From contig NZ_CP012643.1 in NCBI RefSeq assembly GCF_001310085.1, positions 3,269,501-3,333,500 on the forward strand: 64,000 bases of DNA, written 5' to 3'. Under the pieces are notes generated by a model, which had not been told where the DNA came from, searched no databases, and saw nothing but the letters and a program-made list of their open reading frames with translations. Position 1 is the first letter of the stretch; every line of letters starts with the position of its first letter. Shown piece after piece: positions 1 to 8,547 of this stretch. Position numbers and translations under genes: made by a program. Origin of the DNA: Rufibacter tibetensis (lineage in GTDB: Bacteria; Bacteroidota; Bacteroidia; Cytophagales; Hymenobacteraceae).

Positions 1-757
1 CCATGCCTTTGATCCGCCAAAAGCCGTCTGGGCCCTGTACCGTGTTGGAAAAGCAGTTGTAGTAGGAGTAGGGCAGTTCTTGGAATTCTGTGATCTGTAA
101 GTTCTGGTGCAGCAGCGAAGAGAAGACCTCGCTCAGTGCATGGTTCCAGGAGTACTCAGTATAGTGGATGGGGGCGTCAGGATCAGTATAAGTGCCGGAT
201 GATTCTTCTACAATGGGTCCTCCTGTATTGAAGTAAGGGTATTCCACCTGGGTGAAGCCGTTGCCAAACATCCAGACCATGGGGTGGAACTCCGCCAAAA
301 AGAAGGTGCCCCTTGGCTTCAGGAAATGCGAAATTACCTGTGCCCATTTCTCCAGATCAGGCAGCCAGCCAACAACCCCGTAGGAGGTAAAGACAATGTC
401 AAACTGACCCTCTAAGTGCTGAGGCAGGTCATAGACGTTGCAGCAGACAAACTCCGCATCCAATCCAAGCTCTTCGTTTAATTGCTGCGCCAGGGCAATG
501 GCCTCATCTGATAAATCTACTCCCGTGGCTTTGGCTCCCAACCTGGCCCAGGAAAGTGTATCTTGGCCGAAATGGCATTGCAGGTGCAGGAGCTTTTTAC
601 CACGTACATCGCCTAGCGCCTCCAACTCTAAAGGGTTTAAACTGCTTTTCCCATTCTTGAACGCCTCTATATCATAAAACGTGGAGTCTTTGTGCACGCC
701 GGTGCGCAGGTTCCAAGCCTGACGGTTGAGTTCAAAGTAATCTACAGAGGCATCCAT
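1..757 (-). CDS. Class I SAM-dependent methyltransferase (3' end cut by window edge)
   Basis: The reading frame is open from an ATG at 757 down to the window edge, giving at least 252 residues, so the C-terminus is missing. The protein begins MDASVDYFELN. It then carries a Rossmann methyltransferase core: a glycine-poor motif I region (LLHLQCHFGQDTLSWA followed by GVDLSDEAI), and a later VCCNVYDLP and DIVFTSYGVVGWLPDL, as expected for motifs II to IV of the Methyltransf_11/25 type. The family transfers a methyl group from S-adenosylmethionine to a small molecule or protein; the substrate cannot be told. It lies on the same strand as the polymerase IV gene, which ends 98 bases upstream of its start. 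The fold call is firm; the function is not. Confidence 0.8.
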   Translation of the reverse strand, partial: MDASVDYFELNRQAWNLRTGVHKDSTFYDIEAFKNGKSSLNPLELEALGDVRGKKLLHLQCHFGQDTLSWARLGAKATGVDLSDEAIALAQQLNEELGLDAEFVCCNVYDLPQHLEGQFDIVFTSYGVVGWLPDLEKWAQVISHFLKPRGTFFLAEFHPMVWMFGNGFTQVEYPYFNTGGPIVEESSGTYTDPDAPIHYTEYSWNHALSEVFSSLLHQNLQITEFQELPYSYYNCFSNTVQGPDGFWRIKGM

Positions 758-855
758 GGTGGGTTTTGAAGCTAGTTTGGGAAAATATAGCAAAAAGGCA
801 AGCTTGATAGGATGACAGTGAACTCATCGTCAGCCCCTATTACCTCTTCGGCTAT

Positions 856-1917
856 TTAGAAAGGAAAAGACAGTTGGCCGCTTTGGTGCTTGCCGTAGTT
901 GAGATTTGAAACGGTGATACCAAGCAGCCGGACCGGTTTGGTAGGGAAGAAAGGCGTACGCAGCAATTCAACGGCAATGTCTAACAACACTTCCTCGGCC
1001 CGTACTGAAGAAAAGAAGGTCTTGCTGCGGGTATTCAGCGTGAAATCGTGGTACTTGAGTTTGAGCGTGATGGTTTTGCCTGAGGCTTCCAGCCGATGCA
1101 GGTCGTAGGCAACTTCCTCGGCCAGCCGCTGCAGTTCCGGTAGCATCTCTTCCTCCGATTCCAAGTCCTGGCCAAAGGTGCGCTCTGAGCCAATGCTTTT
1201 CCGGATGCGGTTAGGTTCCACGGGACGTTCGTCCTGCGCCCGCGCAATCTGGTAGAAGTAAGAACCTGATTTCCCGAAGTGCCGCCGCAAATCCATTTCA
1301 GACCGGTTCTTTAAATCGGCTCCGGAATGGATGCCCAATTGCTTCATCTTAGCCGCAGTCACATCACCAATGCCGTAGAATTTTTCAATGGGCAGCGCCT
1401 CAACAAATGCTTCGGCCTCATCGGGCAATACCACCGTAAGCCCATCAGGCTTGTTTTTACCAGAAGCCACTTTAGCCAGGAACTTATTGAAAGAAACACC
1501 CGCCGAGGCCGTTAAACGTGTCTCTTGCTGAATCTCGTTCTTGATGCGTTGGGCAATAAGCATCGCTGATTTCAGCCCGAACTTGTTTTCGGTAACGTCC
1601 AGATAAGCCTCGTCCAGGGAGAGAGGTTCCACCAGATCGGTGTAGCGCAGGAAGATTTCCCTTATCTGGCGGGAGACCTGCTGGTACACCTCAAAGCGCG
1701 TGGGCACCATGATGAGGTGCGGACACTTGCGAAGGGCCAATTGGGAGGACATGGCTGAGAAAACCCCGTATTGCCGCGCCTCATAACTGGCCGCTGCCAC
1801 TACTCCCCGCGCTTTGGTACCACCCACTGCTACCGGTTTGCCGCGCAAGGCTGGGTTGTCGCGCTGCTCTACAGAGGCGAAGAAGGCGTCCATGTCTATG
1901 TGGATAATTTTGCGCAC
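856..1917 (-). CDS. dinB: DNA polymerase IV (Y-family translesion polymerase)
   Basis: A 353-residue Y-family polymerase, the usual DinB length. The N-terminal HIDMDAFFASVEQ places the metal-binding aspartate at D8, and SLDEAYLDV supplies D102 and E103, so the catalytic triad is intact. A helix-hairpin-helix region around GIGDVTAAKMKQLGI and a little-finger domain follow. The extreme C-terminus, QLSFPF, resembles a beta-clamp-binding motif, as expected for an enzyme recruited to stalled forks. The start is a GTG at 1917 (MRKIIHIDMD); no better upstream ATG exists. Known role of the family: error-prone bypass of damaged bases. No SOS-type operator was recognised upstream. Confidence 0.95.
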   Translation of the reverse strand: MRKIIHIDMDAFFASVEQRDNPALRGKPVAVGGTKARGVVAAASYEARQYGVFSAMSSQLALRKCPHLIMVPTRFEVYQQVSRQIREIFLRYTDLVEPLSLDEAYLDVTENKFGLKSAMLIAQRIKNEIQQETRLTASAGVSFNKFLAKVASGKNKPDGLTVVLPDEAEAFVEALPIEKFYGIGDVTAAKMKQLGIHSGADLKNRSEMDLRRHFGKSGSYFYQIARAQDERPVEPNRIRKSIGSERTFGQDLESEEEMLPELQRLAEEVAYDLHRLEASGKTITLKLKYHDFTLNTRSKTFFSSVRAEEVLLDIAVELLRTPFFPTKPVRLLGITVSNLNYGKHQSGQLSFPF

Positions 1918-2074
1918 AGCTACTGGCTTTGGGTAGGTAAAAGTAAGGGGTTAAAAGAAGCGTTTGGGGTGCTTAATGTAGTCTGACTGGCTTGGTTCTA
2001 ATTTTTTTGTCCTGATAATCAGGTTAGAAAAAGTAAGAAGGTTTGGATTATAAAATGATTCGTGAACTTGCAGC

Positions 2075-2104
2075 GTTAGTCTACGTACTGCGAAGTTAGT
2101 CTAT
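2075..2104 (+). promoter_or_regulatory. Direct repeat with 20-bp period upstream of the 2183 lipoprotein gene
   Basis: GTTAGTCTAC at 2075-2084 recurs as GTTAGTCTAT at 2095-2104, two helical turns apart and about 80 bases before the ATG at 2183. This is the geometry of a dimeric activator site. The GTT core with about 20-bp period recalls LytTR-family sites, but the flanking bases fit only partly. That it is an operator is inference. Confidence 0.3.
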
Positions 2105-2182
2105 GAAATTTTTATGGACTAGTTTAGCAGGTAGGTTCTTTTTATTTACCCTTTAAACCCAACATTCTTAACCTTCTTCTCT

Positions 2183-2785
2183 ATGAAAATCAAATCTTTA
2201 CTGTTTCTTTTAGTTTGCGGTGTTACCAGTCAGTTCATGATTGGTTGTTCTTCTGGTCAATACTATGATTTCAGCACACCAGCAACTACTTATCATAAAG
2301 CCGCTCCCGCACCTGTTCAGGCCGCACAGGCAGAACAAGTTGATGCCGTTGCTCCTGCCCAAACTGCAGTTGTAGCCCAGGCAGAACAAGAGAAAGCACA
2401 AACGCCTCTGGCGGCGTCTACTCCTAAGGCTGCTCCAGCGTTAGAAGCCAACGCTGCTAAACCAGTAGCTTCCAGAGAAGTGGCTCGCACCGCTCCTTTA
2501 ACTTCTACGGCAGTTGCTTCCGCATTGGAAGCCAATTCCAGCATGAAGGCAATGGCCAATGAGTTGGCTTCGGCTAAAAGCAAAAAAGAAGTGAAAATGG
2601 CCACCAAGAAAATCTTGCGGGAGGCCAAAGCCGCTAAGAAGGCTAACGCCTTAAATCAGTACGTTAAAATTGGTTTGGTTCTTTTGCTGGCTGGTGTGGT
2701 ATTAGGGATACTAAGTGCTCCGCTTGGCACAGTAGTCGCCATTGTGGGTCTGGTCTTCATCATTCTCGGCTTACTTGAGTTGTAG
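2183..2785 (+). CDS. Lipoprotein with disordered Ala-rich linker and C-terminal membrane hairpin
   Basis: A 200-residue protein starting MKIKSLLFLLVCGV with a lipobox ending FMIGC, so it should be lipidated after signal peptidase II cleavage. The middle (about residues 35-150) is a low-complexity Ala/Pro/Gln and then Lys-rich segment. The C-terminus (about 160-200) holds two closely spaced hydrophobic segments, VGLVLLLAGVVLGIL-type and VVAIVGLVFIILGLL. Bacteroidota lipoproteins with this C-terminal hairpin are common and uncharacterised. It is transcribed alone, with a strong terminator directly downstream and a direct repeat upstream that could be an activator site. No enzymatic motif is visible; function unknown. 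Confidence 0.75.
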   Translation: MKIKSLLFLLVCGVTSQFMIGCSSGQYYDFSTPATTYHKAAPAPVQAAQAEQVDAVAPAQTAVVAQAEQEKAQTPLAASTPKAAPALEANAAKPVASREVARTAPLTSTAVASALEANSSMKAMANELASAKSKKEVKMATKKILREAKAAKKANALNQYVKIGLVLLLAGVVLGILSAPLGTVVAIVGLVFIILGLLEL

Positions 2786-2812
2786 ATAGCCATAGGGAAT
2801 TTCTCTATTAGT

Positions 2813-2853
2813 AACAACGGCACCGTCTCTACAGGCGGTGCCGTTGTTGTTTT
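2813..2853 (+). terminator. Rho-independent terminator after the 2183 lipoprotein
   Basis: A 13-bp perfect stem (AACAACGGCACCG, 2813-2825, with its complement at 2836-2848) is followed by a short T run. Confidence 0.9.
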
Positions 2854-2883
2854 AAAGCCATTTTAGAAAAAGAGGCCCTAAAA
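2851..2883. repeat. Copy of the 3'-end palindromic element (degraded)
   Basis: Left half TTTAAAGCCATTTT and right half GAGGCCCTAAAA fit the dispersed family described in the findings. It sits between the convergent ends of the 2183 and 2890 genes. Confidence 0.55.
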
Positions 2884-2889
2884 GGAAGG

Positions 2890-3075
2890 TTAGTCATCGT
2901 TCCGGTGGAGGTAATATAAGACGTACCCAAAAATGGTAATGGCTACCCTTATGGCCCACCCAATGGAGCGGCCCCAGTTATCTACCCATAAAAGGAGAAA
3001 GTGGTTTGCGCCAAAAGAAGCGACCAGCAGCGAAACCAAGCCAACCAGAAAGATGAGTAATCCTAAAAATTTCAT
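2890..3075 (-). CDS. Small two-helix membrane protein
   Basis: A 61-residue protein from the ATG at 3075 (MKFLGLLIFLVGLVSLL). A longer reading from an ATG at 3156 adds 27 residues without family character, so the inner start is preferred. Two hydrophobic segments (about 3-22 and 40-57) are separated by a tryptophan-containing loop (LLWVDNWGRSIGW). The C-terminus is the short polar tail YLHRNDD. Small bitopic proteins of this sort are frequent in Bacteroidota and mostly hypothetical. It is flanked by a degraded palindromic element on its 3' side and a perfect one on its 5' side. Function unknown. Confidence 0.6.
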   Translation of the reverse strand: MKFLGLLIFLVGLVSLLVASFGANHFLLLWVDNWGRSIGWAIRVAITIFGYVLYYLHRNDD

Positions 3076-3188
3076 AGGCAAGAGCGGTGTAGAGTGAATG
3101 CCGAAGATGAATATAAGAAAGATGTGCCTCACTCCTGAATTCCATACTGCGTTCACCTAAAATTTTGAATGCATGACATAAAAGGAAA

Positions 3189-3237
3189 GGGCTCTGTTTA
3201 GAGGCTGTTTATACAAAACAGCCTCTAAACAGAGCCC
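3189..3237. terminator. 22-bp perfect hairpin, full copy of the 3'-end palindromic element
   Basis: GGGCTCTGTTTAGAGGCTGT begins the left arm (3189-3210), which pairs perfectly over 22 bp with 3216-3237 around a 5-base loop. It sits 35 bases beyond the stop of the minus-strand 3272 gene. It can serve as its terminator and is also one of the two longest perfect copies of the dispersed element. Confidence 0.85.
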
Positions 3238-3271
3238 TCAGTATTTGAATGCTTATCCTTAAATGTATTTG

Positions 3272-3658
3272 CTAGTTGTTATACTCTTGCGGAACTCCGC
3301 CGGTGCCGGCTTGCGACGGGATGCCCAGTTTGCGTTCGCGTTGCTGTTGGTATTGCTGGAACTGCGTAATGGAAAGTACGCCTTTCAAAGACTCCAGACG
3401 AGTAGCGCTAATCAGGTCCATGGTAGCTTTCAACTGGCGCGGATCGCTTTTGTGGTCTTTCTTCGCCTTCTCCAACTGCTGGATGCTGGTCAGGTTAATG
3501 GCTTTCACCTTGGCGGCCTGGGCTGCATTCAGCTTCAGGTGCTGCGTCATGGTGGTGGTCATGTTCTGGGCACGGGTCTCAGGCGTAACCGCTCCGGTTT
3601 GGGCTTGGCTGGCGAGCGTGGTAAATACAAAAGCCAACAAGAAAATAATCCTCTTCAT
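3272..3658 (-). CDS. Small secreted helical protein
   Basis: A 128-residue protein with a clear signal peptide (MKRIIFLLAFVFTTLASQAQ, cleavage after AQA/Q). The mature part is almost all helix, with the sequence LKLNAAQAAKVKAINL and a later LKGVLSITQFQQYQQQRE. This layout, with 'thresholds' such as L-T-x-x-Q, resembles the short periplasmic Spy/DUF4890-like proteins of Bacteroidota, but similarity is only at the level of pattern. It is transcribed alone on the minus strand, with the 3189 hairpin downstream and a 256-base gap before the divergent tex gene. A periplasmic stress or chaperone-like role is possible; I cannot support more. Confidence 0.7.
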   Translation of the reverse strand: MKRIIFLLAFVFTTLASQAQTGAVTPETRAQNMTTTMTQHLKLNAAQAAKVKAINLTSIQQLEKAKKDHKSDPRQLKATMDLISATRLESLKGVLSITQFQQYQQQRERKLGIPSQAGTGGVPQEYNN

Positions 3659-3914
3659 ATTCGTTTAGGTGTTAATGCTTCAGGAAATAGGGAAGCCAGC
3701 ATTGGTTCCCATACGCCGAAAACAAGGCCAATAGTTCCGGTCCCTGAGTGGCAAAGATACAAATACCGGGCCAGCTTCAACCTAACATCAGCTGCTAAAA
3801 CCGTAGGTTTCGGGTGCAGGGTTTCCGCTAATTTCGCCTTATCTTTGAAATCCATAGTCTGCGGTTACAACGCAGCAAGAAAGTAACAGAGTCTTTTCAG
3901 AACGATTATTTAGC

Positions 3915-6182
3915 ATGCCAGAAAACCATTTCAAGACGATTGCGGGGGAGCTGCAAGTAAACCAGAAACAAGTAGAAGCCACTGTGGCGTTGCTGGACGA
4001 GGGAGCCACCGTTCCTTTTATTGCCCGGTACCGCAAGGAAGTAACCGGTAGTTTGGACGAGGTAGCCATTGCTGCCATCAGGGACCGTGTAGAGCAACTT
4101 CGCGAACTGGACAAACGCCGCGAAAGCATCCTGAAATCTTTAAAAGACCAGGGAAAACTGACTCCAGAACTGGAATCCCAGGTACTGGCCGCCGAGACCA
4201 TGGCCGTGCTGGAAGATATTTACCTGCCGTACAAACCAAAACGCCGCACCCGCGCCACCATCGCCCGTGAGAAAGGACTGGAGCCGCTGGCGCAAAGGTT
4301 GTTTGAGCAAGCCAACATGGACGTAGCTTCTGAGGCCGCCGCCTATGTGAGCGAAGAAAAAGAAGTAAAATCTACCGAGGAAGCCCTAGCCGGTGCCCGC
4401 GACATTATTGCCGAGTGGGTGAACGAAAACCCAGATGCCCGTGCCAACATCCGGAATTTGTTTGAGAAGAAAGGCGTGTTCAAAGCACGCGTGATCCCAG
4501 GCAAAGAAGAGGAAGGCCAGAAATACAAAGACTACTTTGAATGGGACGAACCCATTGAGAAAGCTCCTTCGCACCGAATCCTGGCCATGCGCCGCGGCGA
4601 AAAGGAGATGGTTTTGATGCTGGATGCCCAACCTGAGGAAGAAGCAGCTTTAGCCATTCTGGAAGATCAGTTTGTAACCGGTCATAACGCTGCCGCTGAG
4701 CAGGTGAGACTGGCTATCAAGGAAAGCTACAAGCGTTTGCTTCGCTTGAACATGGAAACCGAGGTGCGTCTTTCTTCCAAGAAACGCGCCGACGAAGAAG
4801 CCATTAAAGTATTCGCCGATAACTTAAGACCCATGCTCTTGTCTGCGCCGTTGGGGCAGAAACGCGTACTTGCCATTGACCCGGGTTTCAGAACCGGTTG
4901 TAAAGTGGTCGCACTGGATGAGCAAGGCAAACTGTTGCATTACGAAGCCATTTTCCCGCACAACGGTGCGCACCAAGCTACTACGGCCGGGCAACAGGTA
5001 ATGGTTATGTGCCACAAATACCAGATTGAAGCCATTGCTATTGGTAACGGAACCGCTAGCCGCGAGACCGAAACCTTTGTACGTGGATTGGGCTTGCCCA
5101 ATACCATTGCCATTGTCATGGTAAATGAAAGCGGTGCCTCCATCTACTCGGCTTCAGATGTAGCCCGCGAGGAGTTCCCCGACCAGGACATCACCGTTCG
5201 TGGTGCCGTTTCCATTGGTCGCCGGTTGATGGACCCATTAGCTGAATTGGTGAAACTGGACCCGAAATCCATAGGCGTAGGCCAGTACCAGCACGACGTG
5301 GACCAGAACGCCTTGAAGCATAGCTTGGATGACGTGGTAATGAGCTGCGTGAACGCCGTGGGCGTGGAGGTGAACACCGCCAGCAAGCAGTTGCTAACCT
5401 ACGTTTCGGGCTTAGGACCGCAGTTGGCGCAGAACATCGTGGACTATCGCAACCAGAACGGACCGTTCAAAACCCGTAACGAACTACGCAAAGTTGCCCG
5501 TTTAGGTGATAAAGCCTTTGAACAAGCGGCCGGTTTCTTGCGCATCAGAGGGGGGAAACACCCACTAGATGCCAGTGCCGTGCACCCAGAGCGTTATGCC
5601 TTGGTGGAGCAGATGGCGAAGGACCTGGACGCTACCGTAGAGGACCTGCTGAAGAACGCAGAACTCCGCAAGAAGATTGACCTGAAGAAGTACGTGTCTG
5701 ACACCGTTGGTCTGCCTACCCTGCAAGACATCCTGAGCGAATTAGCTAAACCAGGCCGTGACCCGCGCGAAAGCTACGAGGCATTCAGCTTCACTGAAGG
5801 CGTAAATGAGATCAAAGACCTTCGCACCGGCATGAAGTTGCCAGGCATTGTCACCAACATCACCGCCTTCGGGGCGTTTGTGGACATTGGGGTGCACCAG
5901 GATGGCTTGGTACACGTGAGTCACCTGTCTGACCGTTTTGTGAGTAATCCGCATGAGGTAGTGAAAGTAGGGCAGAAGGTAGAGGTAACTGTGCTGGAAG
6001 TGGAAGTTGGCCGCAAACGCATTGCTCTTTCCATGAAAGGTGATCCGCAGGCCGCTGCCCGTCCGAGCCGCGGCAATGACCGCAAGCCTGGTAATGCTAG
6101 TAATGGTAGCAGACGTGAAGCACCGAAAGAGGAAGAAGACATGGCTACTAAACTGAACAAGTTGAAGAACATGTTCCGGTAG
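3915..6182 (+). CDS. tex: Tex-family RNA-binding transcription accessory protein
   Basis: A 755-residue protein with the full Tex layout. The N-terminal Tex_N helical region spans about 1-200. A YqgF/RNase H-like domain follows, beginning VLAIDPGFRTGCKVVALD near residue 317. Helix-hairpin-helix repeats sit around 480-560 (LLTYVSGLGPQLAQNIVDYR, RLGDKAFEQAAGFLRI). A C-terminal S1 RNA-binding domain is at about 635-705 (GIVTNITAFGAFVDIG, DGLVHVSHLSDRFV), followed by a basic disordered tail. Family knowledge: Tex binds nucleic acid and the transcription complex and affects expression of varied genes. The start ATG at 3915 gives the usual MPENHFKTIAGELQV. It is monocistronic, with a wobble-rich hairpin after the stop. 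Confidence 0.95.
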   Translation: MPENHFKTIAGELQVNQKQVEATVALLDEGATVPFIARYRKEVTGSLDEVAIAAIRDRVEQLRELDKRRESILKSLKDQGKLTPELESQVLAAETMAVLEDIYLPYKPKRRTRATIAREKGLEPLAQRLFEQANMDVASEAAAYVSEEKEVKSTEEALAGARDIIAEWVNENPDARANIRNLFEKKGVFKARVIPGKEEEGQKYKDYFEWDEPIEKAPSHRILAMRRGEKEMVLMLDAQPEEEAALAILEDQFVTGHNAAAEQVRLAIKESYKRLLRLNMETEVRLSSKKRADEEAIKVFADNLRPMLLSAPLGQKRVLAIDPGFRTGCKVVALDEQGKLLHYEAIFPHNGAHQATTAGQQVMVMCHKYQIEAIAIGNGTASRETETFVRGLGLPNTIAIVMVNESGASIYSASDVAREEFPDQDITVRGAVSIGRRLMDPLAELVKLDPKSIGVGQYQHDVDQNALKHSLDDVVMSCVNAVGVEVNTASKQLLTYVSGLGPQLAQNIVDYRNQNGPFKTRNELRKVARLGDKAFEQAAGFLRIRGGKHPLDASAVHPERYALVEQMAKDLDATVEDLLKNAELRKKIDLKKYVSDTVGLPTLQDILSELAKPGRDPRESYEAFSFTEGVNEIKDLRTGMKLPGIVTNITAFGAFVDIGVHQDGLVHVSHLSDRFVSNPHEVVKVGQKVEVTVLEVEVGRKRIALSMKGDPQAAARPSRGNDRKPGNASNGSRREAPKEEEDMATKLNKLKNMFR

Positions 6183-6210
6183 TCTTCTTCTGATTGCTTG
6201 TTGTTTTAAA

Positions 6211-6270
6211 GAAGCCTTCGGGTGTTTGGTGGCCTTTTTTAAATGTGCTTCCTAAACGCCTGAGGGCTTC
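6211..6270 (+). terminator. Long GU-wobble hairpin after tex
   Basis: The arm starting GAAGCCTTCGGGTGTTTGG (6211-6229) pairs with 6252-6270 (ending GAGGGCTTC) over 19 bp, with four G-U wobbles and no mismatch. The wobbles make it an RNA-level structure, not a DNA palindrome. A T run lies inside the loop region, so the exact termination point is unclear. Confidence 0.6.
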
Positions 6271-6616
6271 TCTATTTTCAAGGAGATCAGGTAGAGTGGT
6301 TATGGTATAATTAGAAGCAACAAGGCCTGGGCTATTCCAGATTTAGCTGCTTTTGTGTTTTAGCGGAGTATTGATTAATACAAAATTGGGGTAGGTGAGT
6401 GTGATGACACGTGCTAAAGGGAGGGTTGTTATTTATAGTTAAATTTTTAGAGGCTAGTGGTTATGTTTGTTGAAGAGGATTCATTCTAATTGAATGCTTT
6501 TATAGGATTAACTGAATTAGGGTGGTCTGTGAATAGTTAAATTTTTTGTGTATACATTAGTGATTTTTTTAAATTTATTCTTATTTTTATAAAGTATAAA
6601 TTCATTATTTCAGCTT
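6271..6616. other. AT-rich intergenic region upstream of the 6617 gene
   Basis: About 350 bases without a coding frame worth calling. It becomes very AT-rich after 6530, as expected for a promoter region of the 6617 gene. I could not pick a clear -33/-7 pair. Confidence 0.5.
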
Positions 6617-8179
6617 ATGCAAAAACCTTTACTCCTCTTGCTGCTGGTGTTCTTTTCCTTGTATGCCCAGGCGCAAAAAGATACTTTACGCATCAAGAAC
6701 ATTTCTTACTCCTCGGGTTTTGAGGAAAAGTATTTTAAGGCCTTAGATAAAGGAGAGCAAAACAAGCTTGCACTATTACTGGCAGTTAATCCCTTCGTTA
6801 CTGATAAGGAACTTGAATCAGCAGGGCAATCCATGCAGCGGCTTTACGCAGCTTTAGAGCTAAGCAAAATCAGGGAAAAGGCTTTGCCTAAGCAGGTGAA
6901 ACTCATTTTTGATGTGGCGCACAGGCAGTTCCTGAAAAAATACGAGGAGGTCGCATCCTTTGACCAGATCATGAAAACGGGGACGTACAACTGTGTGAGT
7001 GCTACTGCCTTGTATGCGCTGGTGCTGGAGCATTATGGTATTGACTATGAGGTAAAGCAGCTGCCTACCCACGTCTACCTGGTTGCCGACCCCAAAGGAA
7101 GCAAGATCATGATGGAAACCACCAATCCTCTAGGCGGTTACTTTGTCCCAGATCCTAAGTTCAAGAAAAGCTATGTAGAATATCTACAGAAAGGCAAACT
7201 GGTGAGCGAAGAAGAGGTGCGCACTAAAGGGGTGGATGCGGTTTTCAACGAAAACTTCAAAGCCGATAAATCCATCAATTTCCAACAGTTGGTTTCCTTG
7301 CAGTATTACAATGAGGGTTTAAAGCAGTATGAAGATCAGGCGTATGAGAAATCTGGAAAAGCGTTTCAAAAAGCGTACCGGTTGCACCCATCGCACGAAA
7401 CCCGCTACCTGCTTACTTCAGCCTTGGCGTTGCAAATGGAAGGGCTGAACTACGATAAAATGGAACAGGTAGACTTGTTGACCAGTTTCTACGCCATGCA
7501 ACCAGGCGACGCCTACCGCGATGAATTCACCAATGATTTCAAGGTATTAACCCAAAAGCACTTATTAGATAAGCCTGATACTATCTTCTATAACAAGGTT
7601 TATGCAGCTTTCAAAAGCTCGGCCCGTGATAGCGTCTCTTATAAAGATATCGCGTACGTCTATAATTTTCACAACGGCAGGGTGAAGGCATTAAATAACC
7701 ATTACGAGCAGGCCATGGCCTATTTCACCAAAGCGTACGGCTTCAATCCTGCTAGCACTGAGTTAACAGGCATGCTGAAATCAGTGATCTATGAGCAACT
7801 GAACCGGAACCGTTTCTCGGGCGATCTTTCCAAAACGCTGGAAAACTACCAGAAAAGCTTTCCCTTCCTGCAATCCGATCCGAACTACCATCATAATTCT
7901 ATGTTAGCATACGCCAGAGCCATTCAGAACGCGTTCAATGCCGACAGCCGGACCGAAGGAAAGAAGTTGCTGCTTTCCCTGGAAGCCCTCTACAAGAAAG
8001 ACAAAGGAGACTTCACCGAGCGAATGATGGGCGATTTATTCCTGGGAGCCTGTCAATCTTATTACCGGGCCAAAAGCGCACCCACTATGAAAGAGTTTGC
8101 GAAAAAAGGCTTAGCCTATGATCCAAGAAATGAAAGCTTGCGTCTGGTGGTTTCCATGCCTGCCAATACCAGGTTCTAA
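6617..8179 (+). CDS. Secreted transglutaminase-like protein with TPR region
   Basis: A 520-residue protein with a signal peptide (MQKPLLLLLLVFFSLYAQAQ). Residues about 95-175 look like a transglutaminase/SirB1-type papain fold: Cys126 in GTYNCVSATALYALVLEHYG, His152 in LPTHVYLV, and an acidic METTNP at 167-170 as the third element. From about 225 onward it is helical, with TPR-like units (YNEGLKQYEDQAYEKSGKAF; ALNNHYEQAMAYFTKAYGFN). In the families that share this layout the papain-like part may cleave or cross-link proteins, and TPRs bind partners. Whether it is an active enzyme is unknown, but the Cys-His pair is intact. It is monocistronic and ends at a hairpin terminator. Confidence 0.75.
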   Translation: MQKPLLLLLLVFFSLYAQAQKDTLRIKNISYSSGFEEKYFKALDKGEQNKLALLLAVNPFVTDKELESAGQSMQRLYAALELSKIREKALPKQVKLIFDVAHRQFLKKYEEVASFDQIMKTGTYNCVSATALYALVLEHYGIDYEVKQLPTHVYLVADPKGSKIMMETTNPLGGYFVPDPKFKKSYVEYLQKGKLVSEEEVRTKGVDAVFNENFKADKSINFQQLVSLQYYNEGLKQYEDQAYEKSGKAFQKAYRLHPSHETRYLLTSALALQMEGLNYDKMEQVDLLTSFYAMQPGDAYRDEFTNDFKVLTQKHLLDKPDTIFYNKVYAAFKSSARDSVSYKDIAYVYNFHNGRVKALNNHYEQAMAYFTKAYGFNPASTELTGMLKSVIYEQLNRNRFSGDLSKTLENYQKSFPFLQSDPNYHHNSMLAYARAIQNAFNADSRTEGKKLLLSLEALYKKDKGDFTERMMGDLFLGACQSYYRAKSAPTMKEFAKKGLAYDPRNESLRLVVSMPANTRF

Positions 8180-8200
8180 TCCGCTTTAACCTTGAATAAG

Positions 8201-8232
8201 AAAAGGCGAGTGGTTTGCACTGGCCTTTTTTG
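8201..8232 (+). terminator. Terminator after the 6617 gene
   Basis: AAAAGGCGAGTG pairs with CACTGGCCTTTT (one G/G mismatch) around a 5-base loop, followed by a T run. Confidence 0.8.
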
Positions 8233-8289
8233 TTTTGGTGCTTTTTAGCAAAAGAATGGTCTGAAGCAGAATCATCGCAGAAAGTCGCA

Positions 8290-8450
8290 GGTTCTCCCCT
8301 TGAGGGGAGGTAAAGAGGGGTTTTACACAGGAGAGTGCGTCTTCAGGAGCTAAGTACATAAACATCTACTCATAAGAGCAAAGAATGATCAGCAATGCCT
8401 GGATCGGCAGATGTAAACACCCCTCTAACTCCCCTCAAGGGGAGAATCTC
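8290..8450. repeat. Inverted repeat built from a CTCCCC/GGGGAG palindrome
   Basis: The left arm at about 8290-8328 contains TCTCCCCTTGAGGGGAGG then AGAGGGGT. The right arm at about 8412-8450 is its imperfect reverse complement (ACCCCTCTAACTCCCCTCAA, then GGGGAGAA). Each arm itself holds the 16-bp palindrome CTCCCCTTGAGGGGAG. The two arms face each other across about 85 bases. Similar CCCCTC-AAGGGG units are, from memory, widespread intergenic repeats in Bacteroidota. The rest of the 8233-8547 gap shows no gene. It borders the decayed S41 remnant. Confidence 0.65.
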
Positions 8451-8547
8451 CGTTTGGTGAATGATAAACCAGATGGAGGACATTTGAAGTGATTACCTGA
8501 TTTAAGTGATTATCCTCTTTGAAAGATTCTCACTGCAAACAAAGCCT

